Notes under the pieces: model-generated
What the model was told of the DNA's origin: nothing
What the model saw: only the letters and a program-made list of their open reading frames with translations
The model's database searches: none
Made by a program: the position numbers and the translations under genes
NCBI RefSeq assembly: GCF_022138605.1
Contig: NZ_JACBFS010000003.1
Coordinates: 124,001 to 188,000, forward strand
Length of the DNA: 64,000 bases
Direction of reading: 5' to 3'
Source of the DNA: Xanthobacter sp. NM-25
GTDB lineage: Bacteria; Pseudomonadota; Alphaproteobacteria; Rhizobiales; Xanthobacteraceae
Shown here: piece by piece, positions 45,644 to 54,114 of the stretch
How the letters are laid out: every line of letters starts with the position of its first letter
How positions within the stretch are numbered: the first letter of the stretch is position 1

Positions 45644-46311
45644 GCGCCGGCTTCCGGCGCGCCGAGGCGGTAGCCCATGCCGCGCACGGTCTCGATCACG
45701 TCGGCCCCCAGCTTCTTGCGCAGCCGGGCGATATAGACCTCGATGGTGTTGCTCTCCACTTCGGAATCGAAGGAATAGAGCCACTCTTCCAGCTGCGGCT
45801 TGGACATGAGCTGGTTGGGGCGCTGGACGAAGGCCTCGAACAACGACCATTCGCGCGCCGTGAGCGCCACCGGCTTGCCCGCCCGGCGCACCGCCCGGGC
45901 CGCCAAGTCGATCTCCAGCGGGCCGATGGTGATGAGCGGGTTGGGATTGCCGGCATAGCGCCGGCCCACGGCGCGGATGCGGGCCGACAGCTCGAACAGG
46001 TCGAACGGCTTCACCAGATAATCGTCCGCGCCGGCATCGAGGGCGGCGATGCGGTCGGAGATCTGGTCGCGGGCGGTCAGCACGATCACCGGGGTGGCAT
46101 CGCCACGCTGGCGCAGGCGCTTCAGGAAATCGAGGCCGCGCCCGTCCGGCAGCATGAGGTCCAGCAAAATGAGGTCAAAGGCGGCGGCGGGAACGGCGGC
46201 GTCGGCGGCATCGAGCCGCTGCACCCAGTCGGCGCCGTGGCCGTCAGCGGCGATCTGGTCGCGCACCGCCATGCCCAGGACCGGATCGTCCTCCACCAGA
46301 AGAATGCGCAT
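45640..46311 (-). CDS. OmpR/PhoB-family response regulator
   Basis: 223 residues. Receiver domain with acidic pocket Glu-Asp-Asp (LLVEDDPVLG), phospho-acceptor Asp in LILLDLMLPDG near 51 and Lys in DDYLVKPFDLFE near 101. A C-terminal winged helix with ALTAREWSLFEAF and NTIEVYIARLRKKLG follows. The second ATG is chosen because AGAGGC precedes it. It is divergent from the PepSY gene (387 bp gap), a typical arrangement when the regulator controls that gene. Confidence 0.93.
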   Translation of the reverse strand: MRILLVEDDPVLGMAVRDQIAADGHGADWVQRLDAADAAVPAAAFDLILLDLMLPDGRGLDFLKRLRQRGDATPVIVLTARDQISDRIAALDAGADDYLVKPFDLFELSARIRAVGRRYAGNPNPLITIGPLEIDLAARAVRRAGKPVALTAREWSLFEAFVQRPNQLMSKPQLEEWLYSFDSEVESNTIEVYIARLRKKLGADVIETVRGMGYRLGAPEAGA

Positions 46312-46698
46312 GTTGCCTCTCATGCCGGCCGCCGCGCGGGCCGCGCCTTATGCCCTTGAACGCCACCGCCGTGCGCAACTTAGAGGGCGGCCGATGCACA
46401 TGGAAGCCGCGGCCTTTTTCGTGCCGACAGGCTGAAAATCGCACCAACCTTTTGACGTGACGCGGTTTGCGCCCTGTCCTCGGGGCGCGAAAAATCGGCG
46501 GGGCGTTCAGGTGGGCGTCAGTTCCGTATGCTTGCGTGGAGGTCGGCGCGCCTGGCCCGGTGCGGGTCCGGCGTGGCTGAATGGACCCATGAGGGGCCTT
46601 TGCGCGCTGAGGTCTGGCATTTTCGGGACGCGATGGGGTGTCCGCTTCGCTGGAGAGTGCACGCGCCCGGGCATGTAGTGGAGGCGGGAGAGGACACC
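46312..46698. other. Divergent promoter region between response regulator and PepSY genes
   Basis: 387 bp without a convincing gene. It must carry two divergent promoters. OmpR-type regulators bind short direct repeats, but I could not find a clear pair, nor a strong inverted repeat. Confidence 0.4.
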
Positions 46699-47175
46699 AT
46701 GAAGCATGCGCGCATCGCCGCAACCGGCCGGTCGTGGACGGTCCCGCCGCGGGTTCGTGGTGCGATGCGTCGTGCTGCCCCTCGTGCTGCCCGTCGTGCG
46801 GCCTTTGGCGTCCTGCTGGCGGCCATGCTCGCCGGCGCCTCCTGGCTTCTGCCATCGGCCATGCCGTGGCAGGTGACCCCGGCGCAGGCCGGCCGCGATT
46901 GCGCGGCGCCCCTGGCCGAATGGCAGCCGCGCGCGGCGCTGGTGCAGCAGCTGGAAGCGGAGGGCTGGACGGTCCAGTCGGTGCGCATCGACGACGGCTG
47001 CTACAAGGTGCGCGCGGTCAACGCCCAGGGGGAGACCCTGCGCGCCGTCTTCGATCCGGTCAGCCTGGAGCGCCGGCCCGGCGGCCACCACAGGGGCGGT
47101 GGGCACCATGGGGAGGACCGCCATCGGCCGGATCTGCGGCCGGATCTGCGACCGGACGGCGGCCCACCGGACTGA
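46699..47175 (+). CDS. Exported PepSY-domain protein with His-rich C-terminus
   Basis: 158 residues. A long Arg-rich N-terminus precedes a hydrophobic signal (AAFGVLLAAMLAGASWLL) and an AQA cleavage region. One PepSY-like domain follows (LVQQLEAEGWTVQSVRIDDGC, YKVRAVNAQGETLRAVFDP), then a tail with GGHHRGGGHHGEDRH and a repeated PDLR. PepSY proteins often accompany two-component systems and metal or protease functions. It starts after GGGAGAGGA. It is divergent from the response-regulator gene and shares His-richness with the protein at 43792-44166. Confidence 0.85.
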   Translation: MKHARIAATGRSWTVPPRVRGAMRRAAPRAARRAAFGVLLAAMLAGASWLLPSAMPWQVTPAQAGRDCAAPLAEWQPRAALVQQLEAEGWTVQSVRIDDGCYKVRAVNAQGETLRAVFDPVSLERRPGGHHRGGGHHGEDRHRPDLRPDLRPDGGPPD

Positions 47176-47252
47176 GGCGGCGCACTCCTCGCCGCACGCC
47201 ATTGCGGTCTCATGTGGCGCTGCTTCCTGCGCGCGGCTTTATGGATGCGGCT

Positions 47253-47693
47253 TCATGCGCCCACAGTCTGGGCCACCCAGCGCTTCAGTTCGCTCGCCGG
47301 CAGCGCGCCACTGCGCCGCGCCACCTCCCGGCCCCCCTTGAACAGAATGAGGGTGGGAATGGCCTGGATATGCAGCCGGGCGGCGAGATCACGCTCGGCT
47401 TCCGTATCCACCTTGGCGAGCCGCACCCGGGGTTCCAGCTCCGCCGCGGCGGCCTCGAACACCGGCGCCATGGCCCGGCACGGGCCGCACCAGGAGGCCC
47501 AGAAGTCCACCAGGACCGGCAGGTCGGCGGCGCCGATGTGACGATCGAAATGGGCCCCGTCGAGGGCGATGGGATGGCCCGTGAACAGCGCTTCGCCGCA
47601 CTTGCCGCAGCGCCCGTGCGCCCCGCGCTTGTCGGCGCTCAGCCGGTTCAGCTGGTGGCAGTGGGGGCAGGGGATGATGATGGTATCGCTCAT
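47253..47693 (-). CDS. trxC: Thioredoxin 2
   Basis: 146 residues. The N-terminal zinc ribbon has CPHC and CGKC at about residues 9-37, and the thioredoxin domain has the redox centre WCGPCR near 68 and the cis-Pro loop AIPTLILFKGG. The zinc-binding lead is diagnostic for TrxC, a cytoplasmic disulfide reductase often induced by oxidative stress. The start MSDTII is preceded by AGGATTTC. It is a single-gene unit between the PepSY and Nudix genes. Confidence 0.95.
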   Translation of the reverse strand: MSDTIIIPCPHCHQLNRLSADKRGAHGRCGKCGEALFTGHPIALDGAHFDRHIGAADLPVLVDFWASWCGPCRAMAPVFEAAAAELEPRVRLAKVDTEAERDLAARLHIQAIPTLILFKGGREVARRSGALPASELKRWVAQTVGA

Positions 47694-47799
47694 GATGAAA
47701 TCCTGGCGCGGAGGGCCGCGCGTGCTGAGCGATATATAGGGTGCCACGCAGCGATCGGAAGTTGTCGCGCCGTCGCTTGCCACCTCCCTGCGTGCGGGT

Positions 47800-48282
47800 T
47801 CACCACTGCGGCGTCACGGCGGCGTCGGGCAGCAGGCTTTCCAGGCGATCGAGCAGGGGCTGTTGGGCCGGCAGGATCCGCGTGCGGGCTGCGGCGAGGG
47901 AGAACCAGGCCACCCGGTCCACTTCCGGAAACACCGCGCGCCGGCCGCTGCGCGGGGGCCATTCCAGCTCGAAGCTGTTGCTGCGCTGGGCCAGAGGGTC
48001 GAGCGTTCCGGCCAGAGCGAAGGCCACCACCTCCTTGTGGCGGCCCTGCTGGATGCGGCCGAGGGGGATCAGCGGTCCGAGGGCCGGCTGGCCGGTCTCT
48101 TCGGCGAATTCCCGGCGGGCCGCCTGCTCCAGGGTTTCGCCGGGCATCACCCCGCCTTTGGGGATGGTCCACGCGCCGAGGTCCCGGTGGCGCCAGAACG
48201 GGCCGCCGGGGTGGCCCAGCAGCACTTCGGTGCCGCTGGCGGGGGTGCGAAACAGCAGGATGCCCGCGCTCAGTTCGCCCAT
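47800..48282 (-). CDS. Nudix hydrolase
   Basis: 160 residues with a complete Nudix box GGVMPGETLEQAARREFAEE-TG near 43-65 (GX5EX7REUXEEXGU), which binds the metal that cleaves a nucleoside diphosphate-linked substrate. The start AGILLFR and the segment GGPFWRHRDLGAWTIPKGG match the YfcD/bis-nucleoside-polyphosphate-type Nudix subgroup. It lies 87 bp downstream of the adenosine-deaminase-like gene on the same strand. Its own substrate is not known. Confidence 0.92.
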   Translation of the reverse strand: MGELSAGILLFRTPASGTEVLLGHPGGPFWRHRDLGAWTIPKGGVMPGETLEQAARREFAEETGQPALGPLIPLGRIQQGRHKEVVAFALAGTLDPLAQRSNSFELEWPPRSGRRAVFPEVDRVAWFSLAAARTRILPAQQPLLDRLESLLPDAAVTPQW

Positions 48283-48369
48283 GGCCGTCTCCCGATGCGG
48301 CGTCGCGCCTGCCGGGGTTCTATCGCCGCGGCGGGCGGCAGGGAAGGCGAAAGCCGCGCCCGCCCGACG

Positions 48370-49920
48370 TCAGGGCGAGACCGGCAGCAGGGCACGCAGC
48401 AGCGCGCGCAGCTTCTCGCCGGTGGAGACCTCGGCCATCACCGAAGCCTCGAAGGCGGTGAAGGCGGCGTCGAGCTTGGCGAGCTCCGTCTGTTTCTGCG
48501 CTTCGCTCAGGAAGGCATGCTTCAGCCCATTGTGGGCGAAGGCCTTCAAGGTCGGGTAGCCGATGCCCTGGTCGCGGGCGGCGCGGAAATATTCCCCCGA
48601 CAGATCGATGCGCGACACCCCGGCATCGTCGGTGGCGAGGGTGATGGGCACGCCGGCCGCGAGATAGGTGAGGAGGGGATGCTCGCGTCCGCGCACGCCA
48701 AGGATCACGTCGGAGGAGGTGAGGGCGATCTCCACCGTCACGCCGCGCCGGCGCATCTCCTTCAGCAGGCCCTCCATGTCCCGCTCGAAGGGAATGGCGG
48801 TGCCATGGCCGATGCGGCGGGCGCCGGCCACCTCCACCGCGGCGCGGATGTGGAAGTCGAGATCGGGCGGCGGCACGAGGCCCAGCCACAATTCCCCCGC
48901 ATGCAGCGCCACCGGCACATCCTGGCCCGCCAGGAAGCCGATCCAGGCCATGTGGGTGCGATAGTCGGCGAGCGAGATGCGATAATCTTCCGGCCCCACA
49001 TAATTGAAGCCGGCCACCACCTCCGGCAGCGCCCGCACCAGGGCCGCGGACAAAGCGGTCTGGGCGAACACGCCGGCAGGCGGGCTGTTGCGGTTGACCT
49101 GGGCGATGAAGCGGAAGGTGACGCCGCAACCCGGCCGGGTGCGGGCGTCATCGCAATCGAGCAGGGTCTCGATGCGGTGCATCAGGCCGCGCACCTGCTC
49201 GGCGCGCGTCGCCACCACCCGGTCGAGGCCCGCCGCCTTCAAAGCGGCCAGCATGGCGGCGGGATCGCTTTCGCCGGCGGCCACCGGCCCCAGCGCGCGC
49301 CGGTCCTCGCCGCCGAAGAAGGTCACCATGAATTCGGCATATTGCACCTGGGTGGCGTCATATTGCTTGAGCTGGTCCACCACCATCTCGGCGACGCGAT
49401 CGAGGGTGCTCGGCCAGTCGGGGCCGGAGGTGGCGGCATTGAAGCGGCCGAAGGTGCCGAAGAACTGGTCGTGGCCGGAGGGGGTCTCCGGCGTGGGCAG
49501 GAACCAGCGCAGGGAGAGGGCATTGATGAGCCGGTCATAGGTGGCCTGGCCCTTGGGCCCGCTCACCGCCGCCGCCAGCGGCACCACCGCCGGATCGGCA
49601 CCGCACGGCTGCGCCGCGGGGGCGTCGGCGGGCGGGGGCAGCAGCGTCATGTCGGCGGGTCGCAGGCACAGGCCGTCGCGCAGGCCGAAGGCGATGAGGC
49701 GCTCGGCATAGACGGCGCCCGACAGATGGGTGTGCAGATCGCCGCCCTTGGGCATGCGGTTCAGGAACGCCCGCATGCGCGGCAGATTGTGGCGCAGGGC
49801 CTCGAACTGCCCGGCCGTGACGTGGGCCGGCAGATCGCTCGCCACCACCGCGATGCGCCCCACGACGAGCGCCGCCGCCAGCAGGATGACGGCCCCCAGA
49901 ATCCGACGTCGCACGCCCAT
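48370..49920 (-). CDS. Exported or membrane-anchored adenosine-deaminase-family protein
   Basis: 516 residues, about 150 longer than cytosolic adenosine deaminase. An N-terminal hydrophobic anchor (RILGAVILLAAALVVGRIAVV) is followed by the amidohydrolase barrel: metal-binding HTH in KGGDLHTHLSGAVY (His63, His65), LHAGELW with the catalytic-Glu region, RRIGHGTAI and ATDDAGVSRIDLSGEY with the metal-binding Asp. Extra Cys pairs (PCGAD, LLDCDD/RPGCG) fit a periplasmic, disulfide-containing protein similar to growth-factor-type deaminases (ADGF/CECR1). It would deaminate extracellular nucleosides for nitrogen. Processed form and substrate are uncertain. Confidence 0.88.
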   Translation of the reverse strand: MGVRRRILGAVILLAAALVVGRIAVVASDLPAHVTAGQFEALRHNLPRMRAFLNRMPKGGDLHTHLSGAVYAERLIAFGLRDGLCLRPADMTLLPPPADAPAAQPCGADPAVVPLAAAVSGPKGQATYDRLINALSLRWFLPTPETPSGHDQFFGTFGRFNAATSGPDWPSTLDRVAEMVVDQLKQYDATQVQYAEFMVTFFGGEDRRALGPVAAGESDPAAMLAALKAAGLDRVVATRAEQVRGLMHRIETLLDCDDARTRPGCGVTFRFIAQVNRNSPPAGVFAQTALSAALVRALPEVVAGFNYVGPEDYRISLADYRTHMAWIGFLAGQDVPVALHAGELWLGLVPPPDLDFHIRAAVEVAGARRIGHGTAIPFERDMEGLLKEMRRRGVTVEIALTSSDVILGVRGREHPLLTYLAAGVPITLATDDAGVSRIDLSGEYFRAARDQGIGYPTLKAFAHNGLKHAFLSEAQKQTELAKLDAAFTAFEASVMAEVSTGEKLRALLRALLPVSP

Positions 49921-50035
49921 GCCCCTTTGCCAGCCCGGGCGCCGATCTTGGGACCCGACGGGGCGCGGAGCCTAGCCCAGCTCCGGCCCGGTTGGGAATG
50001 CCGTGTGACGCTTCAGCTTTCGGGCGGCACCATCA

Positions 50036-51229
50036 TCACGGGCCGGGGTGCAGCAAGGCGGCATAGCGCTCGGGATCGGTGGCACCCTCGGTGGCCACCA
50101 GCAGCACGCGGGAGCCGGCATCGAGGCCGAGCGCCGCGCGCGCCTCGGGATCCGCTGCGGCCTGGAGCAGCCCGGCAAGGCCGGCGGCGCCGCTTTCCCC
50201 CGCCACGATGGCCGGATCACCGCGCACCGGATCGGCCAGCCGCCGCAGGGCGGCGATGTCCTCCTCGTCGCTCACCGTCATGAAGCCGGTGGCGAGGCGC
50301 GACAGCAGGTCGAAGGCGGTGAGGGAGGGGGCGTAGCATTCCAGCATGGCCATGACGGTGGGCGCGCCGGGGGCCACCTCCACCGCCCGGCCGGCGGTCG
50401 CGCTGGCAGAGAGGCAGGCGGCGCGGTCCGGCTCCACCACGATGCAGCGGGGGCTTGAAGGCCCATAGGCACCGGCGAAATAGGCCGCCAATGCCGCCGC
50501 GATGCCGCCGACGCCGGCCTGGATGAACAGATGGGTGGGCGGGGCGTCGAGGGCGTCCACCACCTCCCGCGCCAGCGCGCCATAGCCTTGCATGACCAGG
50601 GTGGGCACCCGGCCCGGCTCCGGCCAGGCGGTGTCGGAGACCAGAATCCAGCCACGCGCGGCGGCGACGCGGGCGGCGGCGGCCACCGAATCGTCGTAGC
50701 TGCCGGGCACTTCGGTGATGGTGGCGCCGAAGGCGGCCATGGCCGCCCGGCGCGGCGCGCTCACGCCGGGATGCACGAAGATGACGGCGCGGGCGCCCAC
50801 CTGGGCGGCGCCATGGGCCACAGAGCGACCATGGTTGCCATCGGTGGCACAGGTGAAGGTGAGGGTTTCGGCGATGGCGCGGACCGGCGCGGTCCACAGG
50901 TCCGCGGGCGCCAGCGGCCGGCCGAGGCGGTGTTCCGCCGTCTCCAGCACCAGCCGCGCCACCGCATAGGCACCGCCCAGGGCCTTGAAGCTGCCGAGGC
51001 CCAGCCGCGGACTCTCGTCCTTCACATGCACGGCGCTGAGCCCCAGGGCGTCCGCAAGGCCGGGCAGGGCGCGCAGCGGCGTCTCGAACGGCGCCTGCGG
51101 CCCTTCCGCATGGCGCAGATAGAGCGGCACACGGGCGGCCGCCTCGGCGCCGAAGGTGATGCGTTCATCCGCGGTCAGCCGGTGGCTCGGGTCCTGAATG
51201 TGTGCGGTCTGGGGATTGAGCTGCAGCAT
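50036..51229 (-). CDS. dpaL: Diaminopropionate ammonia-lyase (PLP-dependent)
   Basis: 397 residues, fold type II PLP enzyme. The Schiff-base Lys82 lies in LGLGSFKALGGAYAV, and the acid/base Asp130 in CATDGNHGRSVAHGAA. The Gly-rich phosphate cup is QAGVGGIAAALAAY. This combination is typical of 2,3-diaminopropionate ammonia-lyase, which makes pyruvate and two ammonia; threonine or hydroxyaspartate ammonia-lyase are less likely. It is divergent from the Lrp gene with a 28-bp inverted repeat between them, so it is probably Lrp-regulated by its amino-acid substrate. Confidence 0.88.
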   Translation of the reverse strand: MLQLNPQTAHIQDPSHRLTADERITFGAEAAARVPLYLRHAEGPQAPFETPLRALPGLADALGLSAVHVKDESPRLGLGSFKALGGAYAVARLVLETAEHRLGRPLAPADLWTAPVRAIAETLTFTCATDGNHGRSVAHGAAQVGARAVIFVHPGVSAPRRAAMAAFGATITEVPGSYDDSVAAAARVAAARGWILVSDTAWPEPGRVPTLVMQGYGALAREVVDALDAPPTHLFIQAGVGGIAAALAAYFAGAYGPSSPRCIVVEPDRAACLSASATAGRAVEVAPGAPTVMAMLECYAPSLTAFDLLSRLATGFMTVSDEEDIAALRRLADPVRGDPAIVAGESGAAGLAGLLQAAADPEARAALGLDAGSRVLLVATEGATDPERYAALLHPGP

Positions 51230-51284
51230 GGCCGTCCTCTGATGGGCTGGGCAATGCTATTGCGCTCCAGGTGAGAAAGGCTGT

Positions 51285-51312
51285 GAATTTTGCTCGAGAT
51301 GGCGCAAAATTC
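51285..51312. promoter_or_regulatory. Inverted repeat between dpaL and lrp-type genes
   Basis: GAATTTTGC (51285-51293) and GCAAAATTC (51304-51312) form perfect 9-bp arms around 10 bp. It lies 21 bp before the lrp-type ATG and 56 bp before dpaL, the expected place and AT-rich character for an Lrp/AsnC operator serving both promoters. Confidence 0.75.
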
Positions 51313-51332
51313 TTGCGTCAGATGGGGCGTTC

Positions 51333-51815
51333 ATGGCTGCTTTTCCGCTGCTCGATGGTTTCGATCGGGCCATTTTGAGAATCCTCCAGGAGGACAACAC
51401 CACCCCGCTGCGGGTCATCGGCGCTGCGGTGCACCTCTCGGCGCCGGCGGTGCAGCGGCGCATCAAGCGGCTGGAGGCGGCGGGGGTGATCGCCGCCCAG
51501 GTGGCGGTGCTTGATCCCGCGGCGTTGGGCCAGGCGCTCACCATCTTCGTGGAGGTGAGTCTCGACAGCGAGAAGGTGGCGGATGTGGATGCCGCCAAGC
51601 GCGCCTTTCGCGCCGCCCCGGAAGTGCAGCAATGCTATTACGTCACCGGCGAGGCGGATTTCGTGCTGGTGGTGGTGGTGCCCAGCATGGCCGCTTATGA
51701 GGCGCTCACCCGCCGTCTGTTCTTCGACAATCCCAACGTACGCCGTTTCCGCACCTTCGTCGCCATGGACCGGGTGAAGGCGGGCCTCGGCGTGCCGGTG
51801 GAGGACGCGACATAG
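51333..51815 (+). CDS. Lrp/AsnC-family transcriptional regulator
   Basis: 160 residues: N-terminal helix-turn-helix (LDGFDRAILRILQEDNTTPL, VHLSAPAVQRRIKRLEAAGVI) and a C-terminal RAM effector domain (CYYVTGEADFVLVVVVPSM). It acts as an oligomer wrapping DNA and responding to an amino acid. It is divergent from dpaL and likely controls it. The ATG is taken from homology; the ribosome site is weak. Confidence 0.92.
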   Translation: MAAFPLLDGFDRAILRILQEDNTTPLRVIGAAVHLSAPAVQRRIKRLEAAGVIAAQVAVLDPAALGQALTIFVEVSLDSEKVADVDAAKRAFRAAPEVQQCYYVTGEADFVLVVVVPSMAAYEALTRRLFFDNPNVRRFRTFVAMDRVKAGLGVPVEDAT

Positions 51816-51880
51816 GATCGGCTGGCCTTCCGCACACATAATCGATGTGTGCCGCAGAACAACGTTTTCCCGATGGCGCT

Positions 51881-51920
51881 TCTCCCTCTCCCGCTTGCGG
51901 GGGAGGGCCGGGGAGGGGGC
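51881..51920. repeat. Palindromic intergenic repeat
   Basis: CCCTCTCCCGC, a 2-4 nt turn and GCGGGGGAGGG, followed by a second GGGGAGGGGG run. It resembles dispersed intergenic palindromes of alphaproteobacteria. It forms a stable hairpin 66-105 bp after the lrp-type stop. Confidence 0.65.
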
Positions 51921-52023
51921 AAGACGCCGGGATGGTGGGCTCGCAGCTACTGCGAAGTGCGGCGCCTTGATGATTCAAACGCAATGAAAACTCCAGCCCC
52001 TGCTATACCGAGCCGGTCCTGGC

Positions 52024-52049
52024 CCCCTCTCCTGCACGCTGGAGAGGGG
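52024..52049. repeat. Second palindromic intergenic repeat
   Basis: CCCCTCTCC (52024-52032), an 8-nt loop and GGAGAGGGG (52041-52049), a perfect 9-bp stem. It shares the CCTCTCC/GGAGAGG core with the element at 51881-51920 and may terminate the leftward LysR gene. Confidence 0.65.
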
Positions 52050-52091
52050 ATGAGCCCTGCCACGAGCGGTGTCCTTAAATGTGGATCGCAC

Positions 52092-53021
52092 CTAATCCAC
52101 CGGCGCATCGGCCTCGAAGGCGCGGCCGCGGCGGCCGCGGGATTCGGCTTGGGCGCGGATGTGCTGAACCAGGAAGGGCAGGGCGGCCGGGCGATGGCGG
52201 GCGGGGTTCCAGATGACCGAGACCGGCCGGCGGATGGGCGCGCCGTCCAGCGTCAGGCGCAGCGGTCGGCCTGAGCCGGCCGGAATGGCCGCGGAGGAGG
52301 AGAGCACGGCGATGCCATGGCCCGCCTCCACCAGCGCCACCAGGGTGTGGGGGCTGTCGCTTTCCAGCACCACCTTGGGCCGCATGCCCACCTGGCGGCA
52401 GGCGTGCTCGAACAGATCCCGGGTCATGAAGCCCCGTCGCAGCAGCAGCAGCGGGGCATCCGCGAGGCTCTGGATGGGCAGGCCCGCGTCCTGCCGGCGC
52501 GGGTCGCCGGCCGGCAGCACCACCTGCAGCTCGGCCATGAACAAGGGCTCGCCGGCCAGGGTGTGGGGCTCGTCGGGGCTTGCCACGCAGAGGTGGACGG
52601 CGCCGCGCTCCACCATCTCGATGAGGGTGTCGTTGTGCCCCTCCATCAAGGTCACCTCCACGTCCGGGTGGCTGGCCTTGAAGGCGGCCAGCGCCGGGGC
52701 GAACAAAGCGGCGATGGTCTGCGGCGTGGCGCCGATGCGCAGATGGCCCACCTGGCCCCGCGCCACCGCATCGGCGCGGGAGGAGAGGGCATCGGCCTGC
52801 TCCAGCAGGCTGGCGGCCCGGGGCAGCAATTCCTCCCCCTCGGTGGTGAGCACCAGCCGCTTGCCAACCCGATCGAACAGCTTCAGCCCCAGGTCGTCCT
52901 CGAAGCCCTGCAGGGCGCGGGAGAGGGCGGACTGGCTGATGTGGAGCGCCTCCGCTGCACGGGAAACGTTCAACATCTCAGCCACCGTGACGAAAAAGTG
53001 CAGGCGTCGCAGGTCCAGCAT
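52092..53021 (-). CDS. LysR-family transcriptional regulator
   Basis: 309 residues: N-terminal winged helix (LRRLHFFVTVAEMLNVSRAA, LHISQSALSRALQGFEDDLG) and a periplasmic-binding-protein-like effector domain. It is divergent from the TctCBA importer genes, 114 bp apart. A perfect 25-bp inverted repeat begins at its start codon, so binding would block its own expression and could activate tctC when ligand is present. The ligand is probably the carboxylate taken up by the importer. Confidence 0.93.
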   Translation of the reverse strand: MLDLRRLHFFVTVAEMLNVSRAAEALHISQSALSRALQGFEDDLGLKLFDRVGKRLVLTTEGEELLPRAASLLEQADALSSRADAVARGQVGHLRIGATPQTIAALFAPALAAFKASHPDVEVTLMEGHNDTLIEMVERGAVHLCVASPDEPHTLAGEPLFMAELQVVLPAGDPRRQDAGLPIQSLADAPLLLLRRGFMTRDLFEHACRQVGMRPKVVLESDSPHTLVALVEAGHGIAVLSSSAAIPAGSGRPLRLTLDGAPIRRPVSVIWNPARHRPAALPFLVQHIRAQAESRGRRGRAFEADAPVD

Positions 53022-53045
53022 TCTTATGCATCCTCTGCATAAGAA
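53021..53045. promoter_or_regulatory. LysR operator (inverted repeat at the lysR start)
   Basis: TTCTTATGCA (53021-53030), 5 nt, TGCATAAGAA (53036-53045): perfect 10-bp arms including a T-N11-A core (TGCA-N5-TGCA region). It touches the LysR ATG and is 91 bp upstream of tctC. Confidence 0.82.
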
Positions 53046-53135
53046 AATGGCTCATGTTTGCATTGGACACAAGTTGGGCAATGAGGGCGCAATGGCACAT
53101 CGCCTTCGGCGCAATAAGCCTTCCAGGAGCCCTCC

Positions 53136-54092
53136 ATGTCCGTTCGCCCCACCCGTCGCAGCGTTCTTCTCGCGAGTGTTCTCTCCGCTGGTCTGGCGCT
53201 GCCCCTGACCTCCACCGCCTGGGCCGAGTGGCCGGAGAAGCCCATCACCGTCACCGTGGGATTCGGCGCGGGCGGCACCACCGACATCGCCGCCCGCGCG
53301 GTGGCCGATGTGGTGTCCCGCAAGCTGGGCCAGCCGGTGGTGGTGGAGAACAAGCCCGGCGCCGGCGGCGCCGTGGCCGCCACCGCCCTCACCAAGATGC
53401 CGGCGGATGGCTACAATCTGGTGGCCACCACCTCCACCACCATCACCCTTGATCCGCAGATGACGAAGCTCGCCTTCACGCCTGAGGACTTCACCTATGT
53501 GGCGGCGGTGGGCCAGTTCCCTGAGGCGTTCATCGCGCTGCCCAGCAAGGGCTGGAAGAATCTGAGCGATGCCCTGGCGGCCGCAAAGGCCGCGGGCCGC
53601 ATGAACTACGCCTCCAGCACCTCGCTGGACCGCATGGTCACCGCCGTGCTCGGCAAGAAGGTGGGCGCGCAGCTGGTGCCGGTGCCCACCCGCTCCGGCG
53701 CCGAGGTGGTGACCCAGGTGATGGGCGGCCACGTGGATCTCGGCTATTCCTCCGGCGCCTATTTTCCCCAGGCCAAGGCCGGTGAGGTGGCGGTGATGGC
53801 GGTGCTGGGCGAGAAGCGCCTTGCCGCCTTCCCCAACGTGCCCACCCTGAAGGAGCTGGGCTACGGTATCTCTTCCGTCAACCTCATCCTGTTCGTGGCG
53901 CCCAAGGGCGTGCCGGCGGATGTGGCCGAGAAGCTCTATGCCGCCTTTGCCGCCGCCGGTACCGATCCGTCCGTGGTGGCGCTCATGGAGAAGCGGGCCC
54001 TCGCCAATGTGGTGGAGACCGGCGCGACCCTCGCCAAGACCATCCACAGCCAGAGCGCCGATTTCGCGCGGTTGATCGAAGAGGCCAAGTGA
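53136..54092 (+). CDS. tctC: Tripartite tricarboxylate transporter binding protein (TctC/Bug family)
   Basis: 318-residue periplasmic receptor. Signal peptide with a twin Arg-like start (RPTRRSVLLASVLSAGLAL) and cleavage after AWAE. The mature part begins WPEKPITVTVGFGAGGTTDIAAR, the Bug-family signature, and has AGGAVAATAL and YGISSVNLILF later. It captures a carboxylate for TctAB. GGAG precedes the ATG. Two palindromes follow immediately at its stop codon, which may raise its level over the membrane subunits. Confidence 0.92.
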   Translation: MSVRPTRRSVLLASVLSAGLALPLTSTAWAEWPEKPITVTVGFGAGGTTDIAARAVADVVSRKLGQPVVVENKPGAGGAVAATALTKMPADGYNLVATTSTTITLDPQMTKLAFTPEDFTYVAAVGQFPEAFIALPSKGWKNLSDALAAAKAAGRMNYASSTSLDRMVTAVLGKKVGAQLVPVPTRSGAEVVTQVMGGHVDLGYSSGAYFPQAKAGEVAVMAVLGEKRLAAFPNVPTLKELGYGISSVNLILFVAPKGVPADVAEKLYAAFAAAGTDPSVVALMEKRALANVVETGATLAKTIHSQSADFARLIEEAK

Positions 54093-54109
54093 TCACCCAT
54101 GGGTGATCA
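54090..54109. promoter_or_regulatory. 20-bp perfect palindrome at the tctC stop
   Basis: TGATCACCCATGGGTGATCA begins with the TGA stop of tctC. In RNA it would fold into a stem at the 3' edge of the coding region; in DNA it could be an operator. It shares the TGATCAC/GTGATCA core with the next hairpin. Confidence 0.8.
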
Positions 54110-54114
54110 TTTGG

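Larger units (their letters stand above)
51816..52091. other. Intergenic region with two CCTCTCC-type palindromes
   Basis: 276 bp between the lrp-type gene and the convergent LysR gene. No gene is seen. It contains two GC-rich hairpins of the class scattered through many Hyphomicrobiales genomes, described separately; they may end transcripts from both sides. Confidence 0.6.
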
